20,754 nt of DNA from a virus, in IMG/VR virus record IMGVR_UViG_3300032265_001415, positions 1 through 20,754 of that record, one strand, 5' to 3'. Shown piece after piece: positions 1 through 7,680 of the stretch. The notes under the pieces were generated by a model. The model did not search any database, was not told the origin of the DNA, and worked only from the letters and a program-made list of their open reading frames with translations. Numbering within the stretch: the first letter of the stretch is position 1; each line of letters starts with the position of its first letter. Both the position numbers and the translations under genes were made by a program.

Positions 1-11
1 AAGGTAAACTA

Positions 12-542
12 ATGGAAGAATTTACAAGTCAAATCCACTACGTTCCAGGATTTATGCCAAAAGATATTGCACAGGCAATATCAAATTATTCAAAAAATCA
101 CACTTTATTGTTTGATGAATATGGAAATGGTGAAAAGGAATTTACTGTTCATACATATCATGGAATTGAAAAAAATGATCCACAACTTCTTGCACTAATG
201 CAAGAATGGGCACTCAATGTTTATAATTTTGTTGTTGAAAATTATGATACTGATTTTGAAGAGTTCAATCCTCACAAAACCCATATTGCAAAATTTCTTC
301 CAGGGAATGGAATGCATGAACATTATGATTCTAGTAGGCCAAAGGATATTGCTACAATTTTATACTTAAATGATGACTATATTGGTGGAGATATCTATTT
401 CCCAAAATATAAAATATCTTTTAAGCCAGAACCTGGAGATCTTTTAACATTTCCAGACAATCCTGATTTTGTACATGGTGTAAAAGCAATTGAAGATGGA
501 ACAAGATACACAACTCCTCGCTGGTTTACCCGCATTGTATGA
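12..542 (+). CDS. 2-oxoglutarate/Fe(II)-dependent oxygenase (prolyl 4-hydroxylase-like)
   Basis: A 176-residue protein with the iron- and cosubstrate-binding residues of the 2OG-Fe(II) oxygenase double-stranded beta-helix. H104-Y105-D106 form the HxD motif, H155 (in VHGV) is the distal histidine, and R165, ten residues later, is the expected 2-oxoglutarate carboxylate ligand. The stretch ATILYLNDDYIGGDIYFP between them is typical of the prolyl-hydroxylase-like (P4Hc/YbiX-type) subgroup. Members hydroxylate protein side chains or other substrates using O2 and 2-oxoglutarate; the substrate here is unknown. AAGG at 1-4 lies seven bases before the ATG and is a plausible ribosome-binding site. The next gene begins 21 bases downstream, so the two are probably cotranscribed. 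The protein may modify a virion protein or a host protein; that is inference. The family call is strong and the substrate is open. Confidence 0.85.
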   Translation: MEEFTSQIHYVPGFMPKDIAQAISNYSKNHTLLFDEYGNGEKEFTVHTYHGIEKNDPQLLALMQEWALNVYNFVVENYDTDFEEFNPHKTHIAKFLPGNGMHEHYDSSRPKDIATILYLNDDYIGGDIYFPKYKISFKPEPGDLLTFPDNPDFVHGVKAIEDGTRYTTPRWFTRIV

Positions 543-563
543 TAAAATAGACTAGGAGACAAT

Positions 564-3500
564 ATGCCTAGTTCATCAAATATTTATGCTGAAAAGATTT
601 ATTCAGAACACCCAAGTGTTTTGTGGGCTTTGGACGACCAAGCAGACTACATTTCTCTTTTATCTTCTGATACAAAAAATTTAGTAAATTGGACCAAGGT
701 CAATGGTTCTTTATCAAAAACCAATTCATCAACCACTCAGCCTTTTGTCTCAGATGATTTATTTTTAGTTACTGGAACACCATCAACTACAGATATTGCT
801 TATACAACAATAACTAGTACTGATATTGCTAATTTTACAGATCTTAATCAAATGTTAAACTCTTTCTGTATAGGATCTTATTTTTATTCTAATAGTATTC
901 ATATTGCATCAATTGCTATTGGATATGAGTATTATGATATTATTAGTGGAACAAATGTTCAAAATTTAAAAGAAATCCCAATTACTCTTTATAACAATTG
1001 GATGTTCTTATCTGAAACATTTTCTTTACCTAAACAAAATACAACCATGAGAATAGTAATTAAAATAGGTTATTATCCAAGTGCTGAAGATAGTTCTCAT
1101 TATACATTTTTAATTAATGGTGTTTCTATTGGTCAATGGTCAGAAGAGTTTAATTCATTTTCTTCTGGATCTCTGACCGTAGATTTACCATCATCAATCC
1201 CATTAGAGTCATGTAAAGCAGTTTCGGCATATGCATATGGTTTAAATACTAATCAAGGATATTATTTAATTAATAATAATGCATTAACCTCTAGAAATTC
1301 TGGAGTACCGCTTGTTTATGGTGCATCTAATACAACAATTTTATCTCCAAATCTAAATTCTGACTCAACACCAAAACCATCTCTTATTGTTCCTGGTTTA
1401 GGATTTTTAAATGAAATTGGAAGGTATAAAGATTTAACTGTTGAAATGTGGCTAAGAATTACTGCTCAATCTTCTACACCTAAAAGAATTTTTGGACCAA
1501 TTTCTTCAACTGATGGACTTTACATTGATGGATCCTTTTTAACATTAGTTATTGATGGTAATTTTAAATCTAAATATATTGGTGAATGGTGTAGGCCAAT
1601 GTTATTAGATATTTCTTTAATTGAAAATAAAGCAATTGTTATTTTGAATGGTGAAAAAATTATTGAACTTAGTATTGATAGAACAAGTTTAAATTTACCA
1701 CAGCAATTTTTAAATGGTAAAAATTTAGATTGGCTTGGTTTTTATGCATATCAAGATATAACCCCTATTGAGTTAGACTGTGTAGCAATTTATCCTTATG
1801 CAGTTCCTGAAGTGGTTGCTAAAAAAAGATGGGTTTATGGTCAAGCGGTAAAATCATTAGAATCTGTCGACTCTTCTTATAATGGTACAACTTCTCAAAT
1901 TGATTATACTTTTTCGCAATATGCAAATAATTACTCATATCCTAATCATGGTTCCTGGAAACAGGGCAAATTTGACGGACTTATTTCTGATAATACATCA
2001 CTAATGTCACCTCAATATGAACTTCCAGCATTTATAAGTGACACAACTACACTAGATAATATTTTTAATTTAAACTCAAGTATACAAACAGAAAGCAATA
2101 TATTTTTTACTTTATCCAACAATAACGGATATTTATTTTTAAATTCACTTGCTTTTTTAACTAATAAAACTAAATCTTTTTATGGTTTATTTAAAGTAGA
2201 TTCAAATATTGCTAATGAACAAACTTTGTTTTTTATACAAAATAAATTGACTTTAGAATATTTTAAAATTACATTATTAAACAATACAATTTACTATAAG
2301 TTTTATTCAAAAAACTCTGGCCTGCTTACAATTTCTTCTAAAAACTATATTAATGGATCAATATTTTCTGCGGGAATTGATATAGATCAAATATGCTCTT
2401 ATTATGGTAAAGACATGATTTCATTTTGGTCTAATCTAAATAATCTCAATGTCTTTATTTTAAATGATCAGAATAAAACTTCTCATTACTCTCATAAACT
2501 TTATAAGATAGGATTTTCCACATTCCGTAACTCATCTTCAATAGAAACTAATTTTGACTCATTTGGAATCATAGATCCTAATTCTGATATTTTAGATTTT
2601 GTAGCAAGTTATACAATGGTTCCAGAATTAGAATATGGAACATACTATTTAGACTTAGACATTGCTGGATACTGGGAAGATTATATTCCTTTAACATATT
2701 TTGCTAAAAACATAACAGATTCTTTTGGTAATCAAAAATACGATCTTGACTTTATTCAATTTAATATTGATGCACCCTCACCACCAAACTTTATTAGTTC
2801 TTCACAAAAGGCAAGTTGGACATATGGAGAATTGAATGCAAAATTTGCTTCGCCAACTCAGCAACCGTATGATATTTTAGATAATAAACTTTATACTGGT
2901 TATGAGACATATAATGATTTGGCCTACGATAAATCTTCATTCCTATATGAGTATAATACTCAAAATAGTAATATTAGATCTTATATTACTTTTCAATATG
3001 TTTCAGATGGATTAAATCAACTTCCAGAATATTTTACTACTACTGCACCAGCATTAAAAAGTGGAATTGTTAATTTAGAAAATGATTTAAACTGGATGAC
3101 CACAAAGTATGAAGTAGTTAATGACACAATAATCTACCCACCACAAAATGTTGATTTTGCTGATTTGGCAATTGTTGTTCATCTAGAAGTCAAGACTTCT
3201 GGAAGTACAAATAAAGTTATTCAATTAAAGTCTTTAGAGTTTGCATCTCAGTCTAATAATGAAAGTTCGGCAACAGCAATTGGAACACGATTTGGTAATA
3301 AATTGTATCCATATAAAAAATCTGGTGCATATTTTGATTATAAATCTAAAAATCCAATTAGCATATATAAAAAGAGTAGTCCCTATTTACATTTAACTAG
3401 ATATAGTGGCATTCAGGTTAAGGGTCCATTTGATCCAACAGTTAATAGGGGTGTTGCTTTAATCATTAATAAAAATAAAGTTAGCGAATATCAAGTTGGA

Positions 3501-4160
3501 GCAGTTCAGGTTGCAATGAGATATGATGATGACTTTTTCCCAGCAACACCCTATCCAGTTTTTGAAATTCAAAACGCAGATACATCTATTAAGTTTTACA
3601 TGCAAGCAAATAGCAGTTCTGGAGATAGAGCAAAAATATTTGCAATTGATTCTAAAACTGGAAAATTAAAAAATGGTATATCTTATTATCTAAATGGCAT
3701 TCTTGTTGCTGAGCCAACTATAACGGTAAAGCAGTGGGCATTTTTAGGAATATCTTTTGCAGATCCAGTATCGTTTGAATCTACGTCTGGATACTTTAAC
3801 TTAAACGGACCTTTGCTATTTAATAATATTTCTTATTATAAAATTTCCAATTTACAAAAACAACAAAGTGCTTCTACTAGAGTATGGGATGAAATTAAAC
3901 AAGCATATATTGTTGGAAATCCAACTCCTCAATATTTTATGTGGAATTATTGGTATCCAGCATATACATGGTTTGGGGTTATGGTAAAGTCTACCTCTTA
4001 TTCCTATGGAATTACCCCTTCAGATATTTATAAAACATATATGGGAACAAATAAGATTATTGTTGGAAATGATGGAGAAAAGCAATTAAAGGTTTATGAT
4101 GATCCAATTAGCGTGTATTCTAACACTGTTCAGCAATCATATGTGCTTGATCCAGTATAA
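564..4160 (+). CDS. large multi-domain LamG/jelly-roll virion protein, candidate tail fibre or receptor-binding protein
   Basis: A 1198-residue protein with AGGAGA at 553-558 as ribosome-binding site. The N-terminus (YAEKIYSEHPSVLWALDD) resembles the start of minor tail or lectin-like proteins I associate with actinobacterial phages; this is recalled, not searched. Four beta-rich stretches look like concanavalin/LamG-type jelly rolls, at roughly residues 45-225, 255-415, 505-665 and 945-1095. The second has the typical strand pattern DLTVEMWLRI at about residue 290, followed by VILNGEKIIEL. The fourth has SYYLNGILVAEPTITVKQW. The protein is rich in Asn, Ser, Tyr and Ile and has no signal peptide or membrane helix. 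Such domains commonly bind glycans, so adsorption to the host surface is a reasonable role. It lies before the portal gene, away from the usual post-tape-measure tail-fibre position, so a head fibre is also possible. Third-position bases are strongly A/T, unlike the capsid gene. Confidence 0.6.
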   Translation: MPSSSNIYAEKIYSEHPSVLWALDDQADYISLLSSDTKNLVNWTKVNGSLSKTNSSTTQPFVSDDLFLVTGTPSTTDIAYTTITSTDIANFTDLNQMLNSFCIGSYFYSNSIHIASIAIGYEYYDIISGTNVQNLKEIPITLYNNWMFLSETFSLPKQNTTMRIVIKIGYYPSAEDSSHYTFLINGVSIGQWSEEFNSFSSGSLTVDLPSSIPLESCKAVSAYAYGLNTNQGYYLINNNALTSRNSGVPLVYGASNTTILSPNLNSDSTPKPSLIVPGLGFLNEIGRYKDLTVEMWLRITAQSSTPKRIFGPISSTDGLYIDGSFLTLVIDGNFKSKYIGEWCRPMLLDISLIENKAIVILNGEKIIELSIDRTSLNLPQQFLNGKNLDWLGFYAYQDITPIELDCVAIYPYAVPEVVAKKRWVYGQAVKSLESVDSSYNGTTSQIDYTFSQYANNYSYPNHGSWKQGKFDGLISDNTSLMSPQYELPAFISDTTTLDNIFNLNSSIQTESNIFFTLSNNNGYLFLNSLAFLTNKTKSFYGLFKVDSNIANEQTLFFIQNKLTLEYFKITLLNNTIYYKFYSKNSGLLTISSKNYINGSIFSAGIDIDQICSYYGKDMISFWSNLNNLNVFILNDQNKTSHYSHKLYKIGFSTFRNSSSIETNFDSFGIIDPNSDILDFVASYTMVPELEYGTYYLDLDIAGYWEDYIPLTYFAKNITDSFGNQKYDLDFIQFNIDAPSPPNFISSSQKASWTYGELNAKFASPTQQPYDILDNKLYTGYETYNDLAYDKSSFLYEYNTQNSNIRSYITFQYVSDGLNQLPEYFTTTAPALKSGIVNLENDLNWMTTKYEVVNDTIIYPPQNVDFADLAIVVHLEVKTSGSTNKVIQLKSLEFASQSNNESSATAIGTRFGNKLYPYKKSGAYFDYKSKNPISIYKKSSPYLHLTRYSGIQVKGPFDPTVNRGVALIINKNKVSEYQVGAVQVAMRYDDDFFPATPYPVFEIQNADTSIKFYMQANSSSGDRAKIFAIDSKTGKLKNGISYYLNGILVAEPTITVKQWAFLGISFADPVSFESTSGYFNLNGPLLFNNISYYKISNLQKQQSASTRVWDEIKQAYIVGNPTPQYFMWNYWYPAYTWFGVMVKSTSYSYGITPSDIYKTYMGTNKIIVGNDGEKQLKVYDDPISVYSNTVQQSYVLDPV

Positions 4161-4162
4161 TA

Positions 4163-4171
4163 TGGTATACT
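4163..4171 (+). promoter_or_regulatory. extended -10 promoter (TGGTATACT), likely leaderless start
   Basis: TG at 4163-4164 and TATACT at 4166-4171 form an extended -10 box directly after the stop of the large jelly-roll gene. The same TGGTATACTT string recurs before the gene at 12700. The distance from the box to ATG 4179 is seven bases, the usual distance to a transcription start. This suggests a leaderless mRNA. No Shine-Dalgarno sequence is visible, which fits. No clear -35 is seen. Confidence 0.5.
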
Positions 4172-4178
4172 TATGGTT

Positions 4179-4583
4179 ATGAATCTAGAAAATCCAAAGA
4201 AAAACCGTAAACCATTGCCAAAAATGAAAGGGCAAGTGGGCGAATCCCGTGCAAAAATTATCGAAAAGCATTATGACTGGGGTCTTTATGTGTATAAAAA
4301 GTCTAATGGAAAATGGTTTACTGATGGAACTGGATCTGTATTAAATATAGAATCAATGAAGGGTGACATTACTCAGATTGCAAAACTGCGTGATGCTGCA
4401 AAATATTATGGAGATGAAGGCGATGGAGAATGTATTTTTGTTCCAGGTCTTACTAGAATTTCAGAAGAAGAATATTCTGAGCAAAAGCAAAGATTGGCAG
4501 AAGGTTTAATTCCTTCAATGAATGACTTAGGTGCTGTGCAAGCAGCAAAAGACACTATTGCTATGTATGGAAATGAGGACTAA
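4179..4583 (+). CDS. hypothetical protein preceding the portal
   Basis: A 134-residue protein of unknown function, soluble and without membrane segments. The first 25 residues are basic (ENPKKNRKPLPKMKG). A compact middle follows with aromatic residues (HYDWGLYVYKKSNGKWFTDG), then an acidic C-terminal part. An in-frame ATG lies six bases upstream at 4173, but it sits one base after a TATACT box, so I prefer 4179, where a leaderless start would fall. No ribosome-binding site precedes either ATG. The stop codon overlaps the portal start by one base (TAATG), implying translational coupling to the portal. Its position suggests a head-assembly or packaging role, but I do not recognise the family. 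Confidence 0.7.
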   Translation: MNLENPKKNRKPLPKMKGQVGESRAKIIEKHYDWGLYVYKKSNGKWFTDGTGSVLNIESMKGDITQIAKLRDAAKYYGDEGDGECIFVPGLTRISEEEYSEQKQRLAEGLIPSMNDLGAVQAAKDTIAMYGNED

Positions 4584-6172
4584 TGTCAGAAGATAGAGAA
4601 TACCGCATTGGTGCAAGAATTGATGAACTGCCAAAAGCAGACGACACTTTTATTAAGCAAGATCCATTTAATAAAGATTGGGATGATTTAAAATCTTTAG
4701 GTGGTTTAGATAATAATTTTAAACGCAGAGCAAGCAGGGTAGCAAAAGCAGATGCAACACCAGCATATATGGATAGTGCTAACGCAATTAGTACAGGCTT
4801 AAATGGTGCAACCTCAAAAGAAATTAATCCAGGTTTAGTTTATAGAAATGGCTACGGCCTTTTTGATGTTATTACCCCACCTTGGAATTTATATGAACTT
4901 GCAAACTACTATGATACATCTTTTGCAAACCACGCAGCGATTGATGCAAAAGTAGAGAATATTGTCGGACTTGGATATGAGTTTGAAGTATCTCCAAGAA
5001 CTATGTTAAAACTAGAGTCTTCAACTAATACAGATGCTACGGACAGAGCACGTAAAAGAATTGATAGAGCAAAAATTGAAATGCGTGATTGGTTGGAAAG
5101 TTTAAATTCTGATGATTCATTCACTTCAACTATGGAGAAGGTCTACACTGATTTAGAAGCAACTGGAAATGGTTACCTAGAAATTGGTAGAACTGTTCGT
5201 GGAGAAATTGGATATGTTGGACATATTCCTGCTACAACAATTCGTGTGCGTCGCCTACGTGATGGTTTTGTTCAGGTGATTGCAAATAAGGTTGTTTATT
5301 TTCGTAATTTTGGAGCAACAAATCCTAATCCTCTTGGTACAGATAATAGACCAAATGAAATTATTCACTTTAAACAGTATTCACCATTAAATACTTTTTA
5401 TGGTGTTCCAGATATTATTTCTGCTATTAATTCTTTGTATGGTGACACTTTAGCCTCACAATATAATATTGATTACTTTAGCAATAAAGCAGTTCCTAGA
5501 TATGTAGTAACTCTTAAGGGTGCAAAACTTTCTGCAGAGGCAGAGGATAAAATGTTTAGATTTTTGCAAACAGGGCTTAAGGGGCAAAATCATAGAACTC
5601 TTTATATTCCGCTTCCACCAGATTCAGATACTAATAAAGTCGAATTTAAAATGGAACCTATTGAATCAGGAGTACAAGAAGGTTCGTTCAAAGAATATCG
5701 TAAACAAAACCGTGATGATATTTTAGTTGCTCACCAAGTGCCTTTGTCAAAGTTAGGCGGAGGAGATTCTGGTTCAATTGCAGCAGCATTAGCACAAGAT
5801 CGTACATTTAAAGAACAAGTTGCTCGTCCTTCTCAACGTCAACTAGAAAAAATGATCAATAAAATTATACGTGAAAAAACAGATATTCTTGAGTTCAAGT
5901 TCAACGAACTTACATTGACTGATGAAATTGCACAATCTCAAATTCTTGAACGCTATGTTAAGAATCAGATTATTCTTCCTAATGAGGCTCGTACACAATT
6001 GGGAATGCCTCAACGACCAGGGGGAGATGAACCATTAGATCTTAAACCACAGCAGGCTGCAGATGCAACAGCAAATAGAGCAAGAGATGGAGAAAGAACA
6101 AATAATAATTCAGATAGTTCTTCAACTGTTGCTGGCAGAAATCCTAAGGGCGAAGGAAGAAAAACTCCTTAA
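4583..6172 (+). CDS. phage portal protein (HK97/PBSX-like)
   Basis: A 529-residue protein, the usual length for an HK97-like portal. Portals form the dodecameric ring at one capsid vertex through which terminase pumps DNA and to which the tail connector docks. The core begins near residue 85. Recognisable family features are SPLNTFYGVPDIISAINSLY, then a wing/stem-like region with NIDYFSNKAVPRYVVTLKG, and EYRKQNRDDILVAHQVPLSKLG followed by GGDSGSIAAALAQDRTFKEQ (about residues 391-412). The last 45 residues are polar and low-complexity (N/S/D/G/R-rich) and probably disordered. The start overlaps the previous stop by one base. The protease gene follows after a 51-base gap that carries its own promoter-like box. 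Confidence 0.9.
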   Translation: MSEDREYRIGARIDELPKADDTFIKQDPFNKDWDDLKSLGGLDNNFKRRASRVAKADATPAYMDSANAISTGLNGATSKEINPGLVYRNGYGLFDVITPPWNLYELANYYDTSFANHAAIDAKVENIVGLGYEFEVSPRTMLKLESSTNTDATDRARKRIDRAKIEMRDWLESLNSDDSFTSTMEKVYTDLEATGNGYLEIGRTVRGEIGYVGHIPATTIRVRRLRDGFVQVIANKVVYFRNFGATNPNPLGTDNRPNEIIHFKQYSPLNTFYGVPDIISAINSLYGDTLASQYNIDYFSNKAVPRYVVTLKGAKLSAEAEDKMFRFLQTGLKGQNHRTLYIPLPPDSDTNKVEFKMEPIESGVQEGSFKEYRKQNRDDILVAHQVPLSKLGGGDSGSIAAALAQDRTFKEQVARPSQRQLEKMINKIIREKTDILEFKFNELTLTDEIAQSQILERYVKNQIILPNEARTQLGMPQRPGGDEPLDLKPQQAADATANRARDGERTNNNSDSSSTVAGRNPKGEGRKTP

Positions 6173-6191
6173 GTCCATTATGTCCATATTG

Positions 6192-6200
6192 TGATATAAT
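6192..6200 (+). promoter_or_regulatory. extended -10 promoter before the protease/scaffold gene (TGATATAAT)
   Basis: TG at 6192-6193 and a perfect TATAAT at 6195-6200 lie in the 51-base gap between portal and protease. The bases after the box (TAGAA) match those after the box at 13396. A start near 6207 would give a leader of about 17 bases containing AAAAAGGGG (6204-6212). A second TATAAT at 6215-6220 is too close to ATG 6224 to be useful. No convincing -35 is seen. Confidence 0.6.
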
Positions 6201-6223
6201 TAGAAAAAGGGGTTTATAATATA

Positions 6224-7657
6224 ATGGTGAGCAATATAACTAAAGCCCATTGGAATTCAGATGGGGACAATTTGCGTCTTTCAATGCCGTTCAACAAAGT
6301 TGACGAGCAACGTCGCACAGTTTCAGGATTTGCCTCACTAGATAATTTAGATAAACAGATGGATATTGTAACATCCGAAGCCTCAATGGCAGCATTTGCT
6401 AAATTCCGTGGGAACATTAGAGAAATGCATCAACCATCAGCAGTAGGAAAAATGATTTCCTTTAAAGAAGATAAGTATTTTGATCCAGAAACTAAAAAGT
6501 TTTATAAGGGTGTTTTTGTATCTGCATATATTTCAAAGGGTGCAAATGATGCTTGGGAAAAGGTTCTTGATGGAACTTATACTGGATTTTCAATTGGTGG
6601 AAGAATGAATACATGGGACGACGCATATGATGAAAAGTCAGACTCACAAATTAGAATTATTAAGGACTATGATTTAGTTGAACTCTCACTTGTTGATAGC
6701 CCAGCAAACCAGTTTGCAAATATTGTTTCTGTAGAAAAGGTAGACGGTGTTGATGTGATTAAAGCAGATAATACAGTTTTAGAAAATGTTTTTTGGGATA
6801 AAGAATCTGGCCTCATTATGTTGTCAGAAAATGAAAACGAAGTAAGCCCAACTTCTGGTGAGCCAATGGCTAATATAGGGTTCGTTGAAAAAACGGATGT
6901 TGAAAAAACACAAATGATAAAATTCTTAGTTGATAGTGCTAAAGGCATTAATACTTCTAAGATGAACAAGGAGGAAAACCTTATGGCAAAAGCAACAAAA
7001 AATACAGTTGAAGAAATCGTTGAGAAGTCTGACGCTGTTGTTGAAACATTAGAGGTCGCTCCAGAGGCAGATGCGAAAGCAGATGTAGCAGTAGCAGAGA
7101 CACAGGAAGTCACAAAGGCTTCAACATGTCCAGATTGTGGAAAGGCTATGGACGCATGCAAGTGCGACATGAAGTCTGATACAACTGAGGAAGATTCAAC
7201 AGAAAAGGCTGCAAAGCCAGCAACTGATGAACCAGAGTCCGCTGCAGAGGCTGCTTCAGAAACTCCAGCAGATGAAGAGGCAGAGGCAAAGAAGCCTATG
7301 GCTCCTAAGTCAGACGAAGTACTTGCACAAGCAGTTACAGAAATCAATGACGGTCTTACAAAAGCCTTTAGCGATCTAGTAGAAACAGTCAAGTCCTTGC
7401 AGGCAGAAGTAGAACTTCTAAAGTCTTCAAAGGTAGATCTTGATGTAGCACGGAGTTCATTTGAATCAGTAGCAAAAGATATTGCTTCTCTTTCATCTGA
7501 GTACAATGAGTTTGGAAAGAGAGTAGACGCTGTAGAGGCTGACACCGCTTTTCGAAAGTCTGGCGATCTCGGCGAGATAGTTCAGAATCAGCCTGTAATG
7601 GTTGAAAAATCCCTATGGGGCGGTAGTTTCCTCAAAACAGCCGATCTATTCAATTAG
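6224..7657 (+). CDS. prohead serine protease with C-terminal scaffold domain
   Basis: A 477-residue protein in two parts. Residues 1 to about 175 form an HK97-type prohead (U35/S78-like) protease. H69 (REMHQPSAVGK), S123 (YTGFSIGG) and E153 in DLVELSLVDSPAN fit the expected catalytic His, Ser and acidic residue with the usual following PAN motif. Residues from about 255 to 477 are acidic, Ala/Glu/Lys-rich and low-complexity. They include a cysteine cluster (C302, C305, C312, C314) and a predicted coiled coil at about 370-450, as in scaffolding proteins. The protease matures the capsid by removing scaffold and itself. AAAAAGGGG 12-20 bases upstream is the likely ribosome site. An internal start at 6983 probably produces the scaffold alone. 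Codon use becomes more C-ending in the scaffold half. Confidence 0.88.
   Translation: MVSNITKAHWNSDGDNLRLSMPFNKVDEQRRTVSGFASLDNLDKQMDIVTSEASMAAFAKFRGNIREMHQPSAVGKMISFKEDKYFDPETKKFYKGVFVSAYISKGANDAWEKVLDGTYTGFSIGGRMNTWDDAYDEKSDSQIRIIKDYDLVELSLVDSPANQFANIVSVEKVDGVDVIKADNTVLENVFWDKESGLIMLSENENEVSPTSGEPMANIGFVEKTDVEKTQMIKFLVDSAKGINTSKMNKEENLMAKATKNTVEEIVEKSDAVVETLEVAPEADAKADVAVAETQEVTKASTCPDCGKAMDACKCDMKSDTTEEDSTEKAAKPATDEPESAAEAASETPADEEAEAKKPMAPKSDEVLAQAVTEINDGLTKAFSDLVETVKSLQAEVELLKSSKVDLDVARSSFESVAKDIASLSSEYNEFGKRVDAVEADTAFRKSGDLGEIVQNQPVMVEKSLWGGSFLKTADLFN
6968..6974 (+). promoter_or_regulatory. internal Shine-Dalgarno AAGGAGG inside the protease gene
   Basis: A perfect AAGGAGG at 6968-6974 is followed after eight bases by ATG 6983, in frame with the protease gene (759 bases, 253 codons, from its start). 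It is as strong as the best ribosome site in the window (13416-13422). That makes a functional internal start likely rather than accidental. Confidence 0.75.
6983..7657 (+). CDS. nested capsid scaffolding protein from internal in-frame start
   Basis: Predicted 224-residue product identical to residues 254-477 of the protease fusion, beginning MAKATKNTVEEIVEK. The evidence is the perfect AAGGAGG with optimal spacing, plus a switch at this point from folded protease to acidic, coiled-coil scaffold-like sequence. Phage lambda uses the same arrangement: scaffold Nu3 starts inside protease gene C in the same frame. A high ratio of free scaffold to protease-scaffold fusion is needed for prohead assembly, and the internal start would supply it. 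The protein carries CPDC and CKC cysteine pairs near its residues 49-61, which could bind zinc. The major capsid gene follows 23 bases later. Independent translation is inferred, not shown. Confidence 0.7.
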   Translation: MAKATKNTVEEIVEKSDAVVETLEVAPEADAKADVAVAETQEVTKASTCPDCGKAMDACKCDMKSDTTEEDSTEKAAKPATDEPESAAEAASETPADEEAEAKKPMAPKSDEVLAQAVTEINDGLTKAFSDLVETVKSLQAEVELLKSSKVDLDVARSSFESVAKDIASLSSEYNEFGKRVDAVEADTAFRKSGDLGEIVQNQPVMVEKSLWGGSFLKTADLFN

Positions 7658-7680
7658 AAAATCACTTGGAGGTGAAATAT

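Noticed and set aside
540-548. TGATAAAAT box before the jelly-roll gene
   Set aside because: Overlaps the oxygenase stop codon and would start transcription inside the ribosome site; in such A+T-rich DNA a one-mismatch box is expected by chance.
6915-6923. TGATAAAAT box that could drive the nested scaffold
   Set aside because: One mismatch from the motif and within coding sequence; a TTGAAA at 6900 is only 12 bases upstream, too close for a -35. Possible but not supported well enough to annotate.
6667-7545. 292-codon reverse-strand frame opposite the protease/scaffold gene
   Set aside because: It is Ser/Ala-rich, without start signals, and mirrors the codon bias of the acidic scaffold sequence on the other strand.
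7666-7680. Upstream TTG start for the capsid gene, adding five residues
   Set aside because: The added codons are the ribosome-binding site GGAGGTG itself; ATG 7681 is ideally spaced from it.
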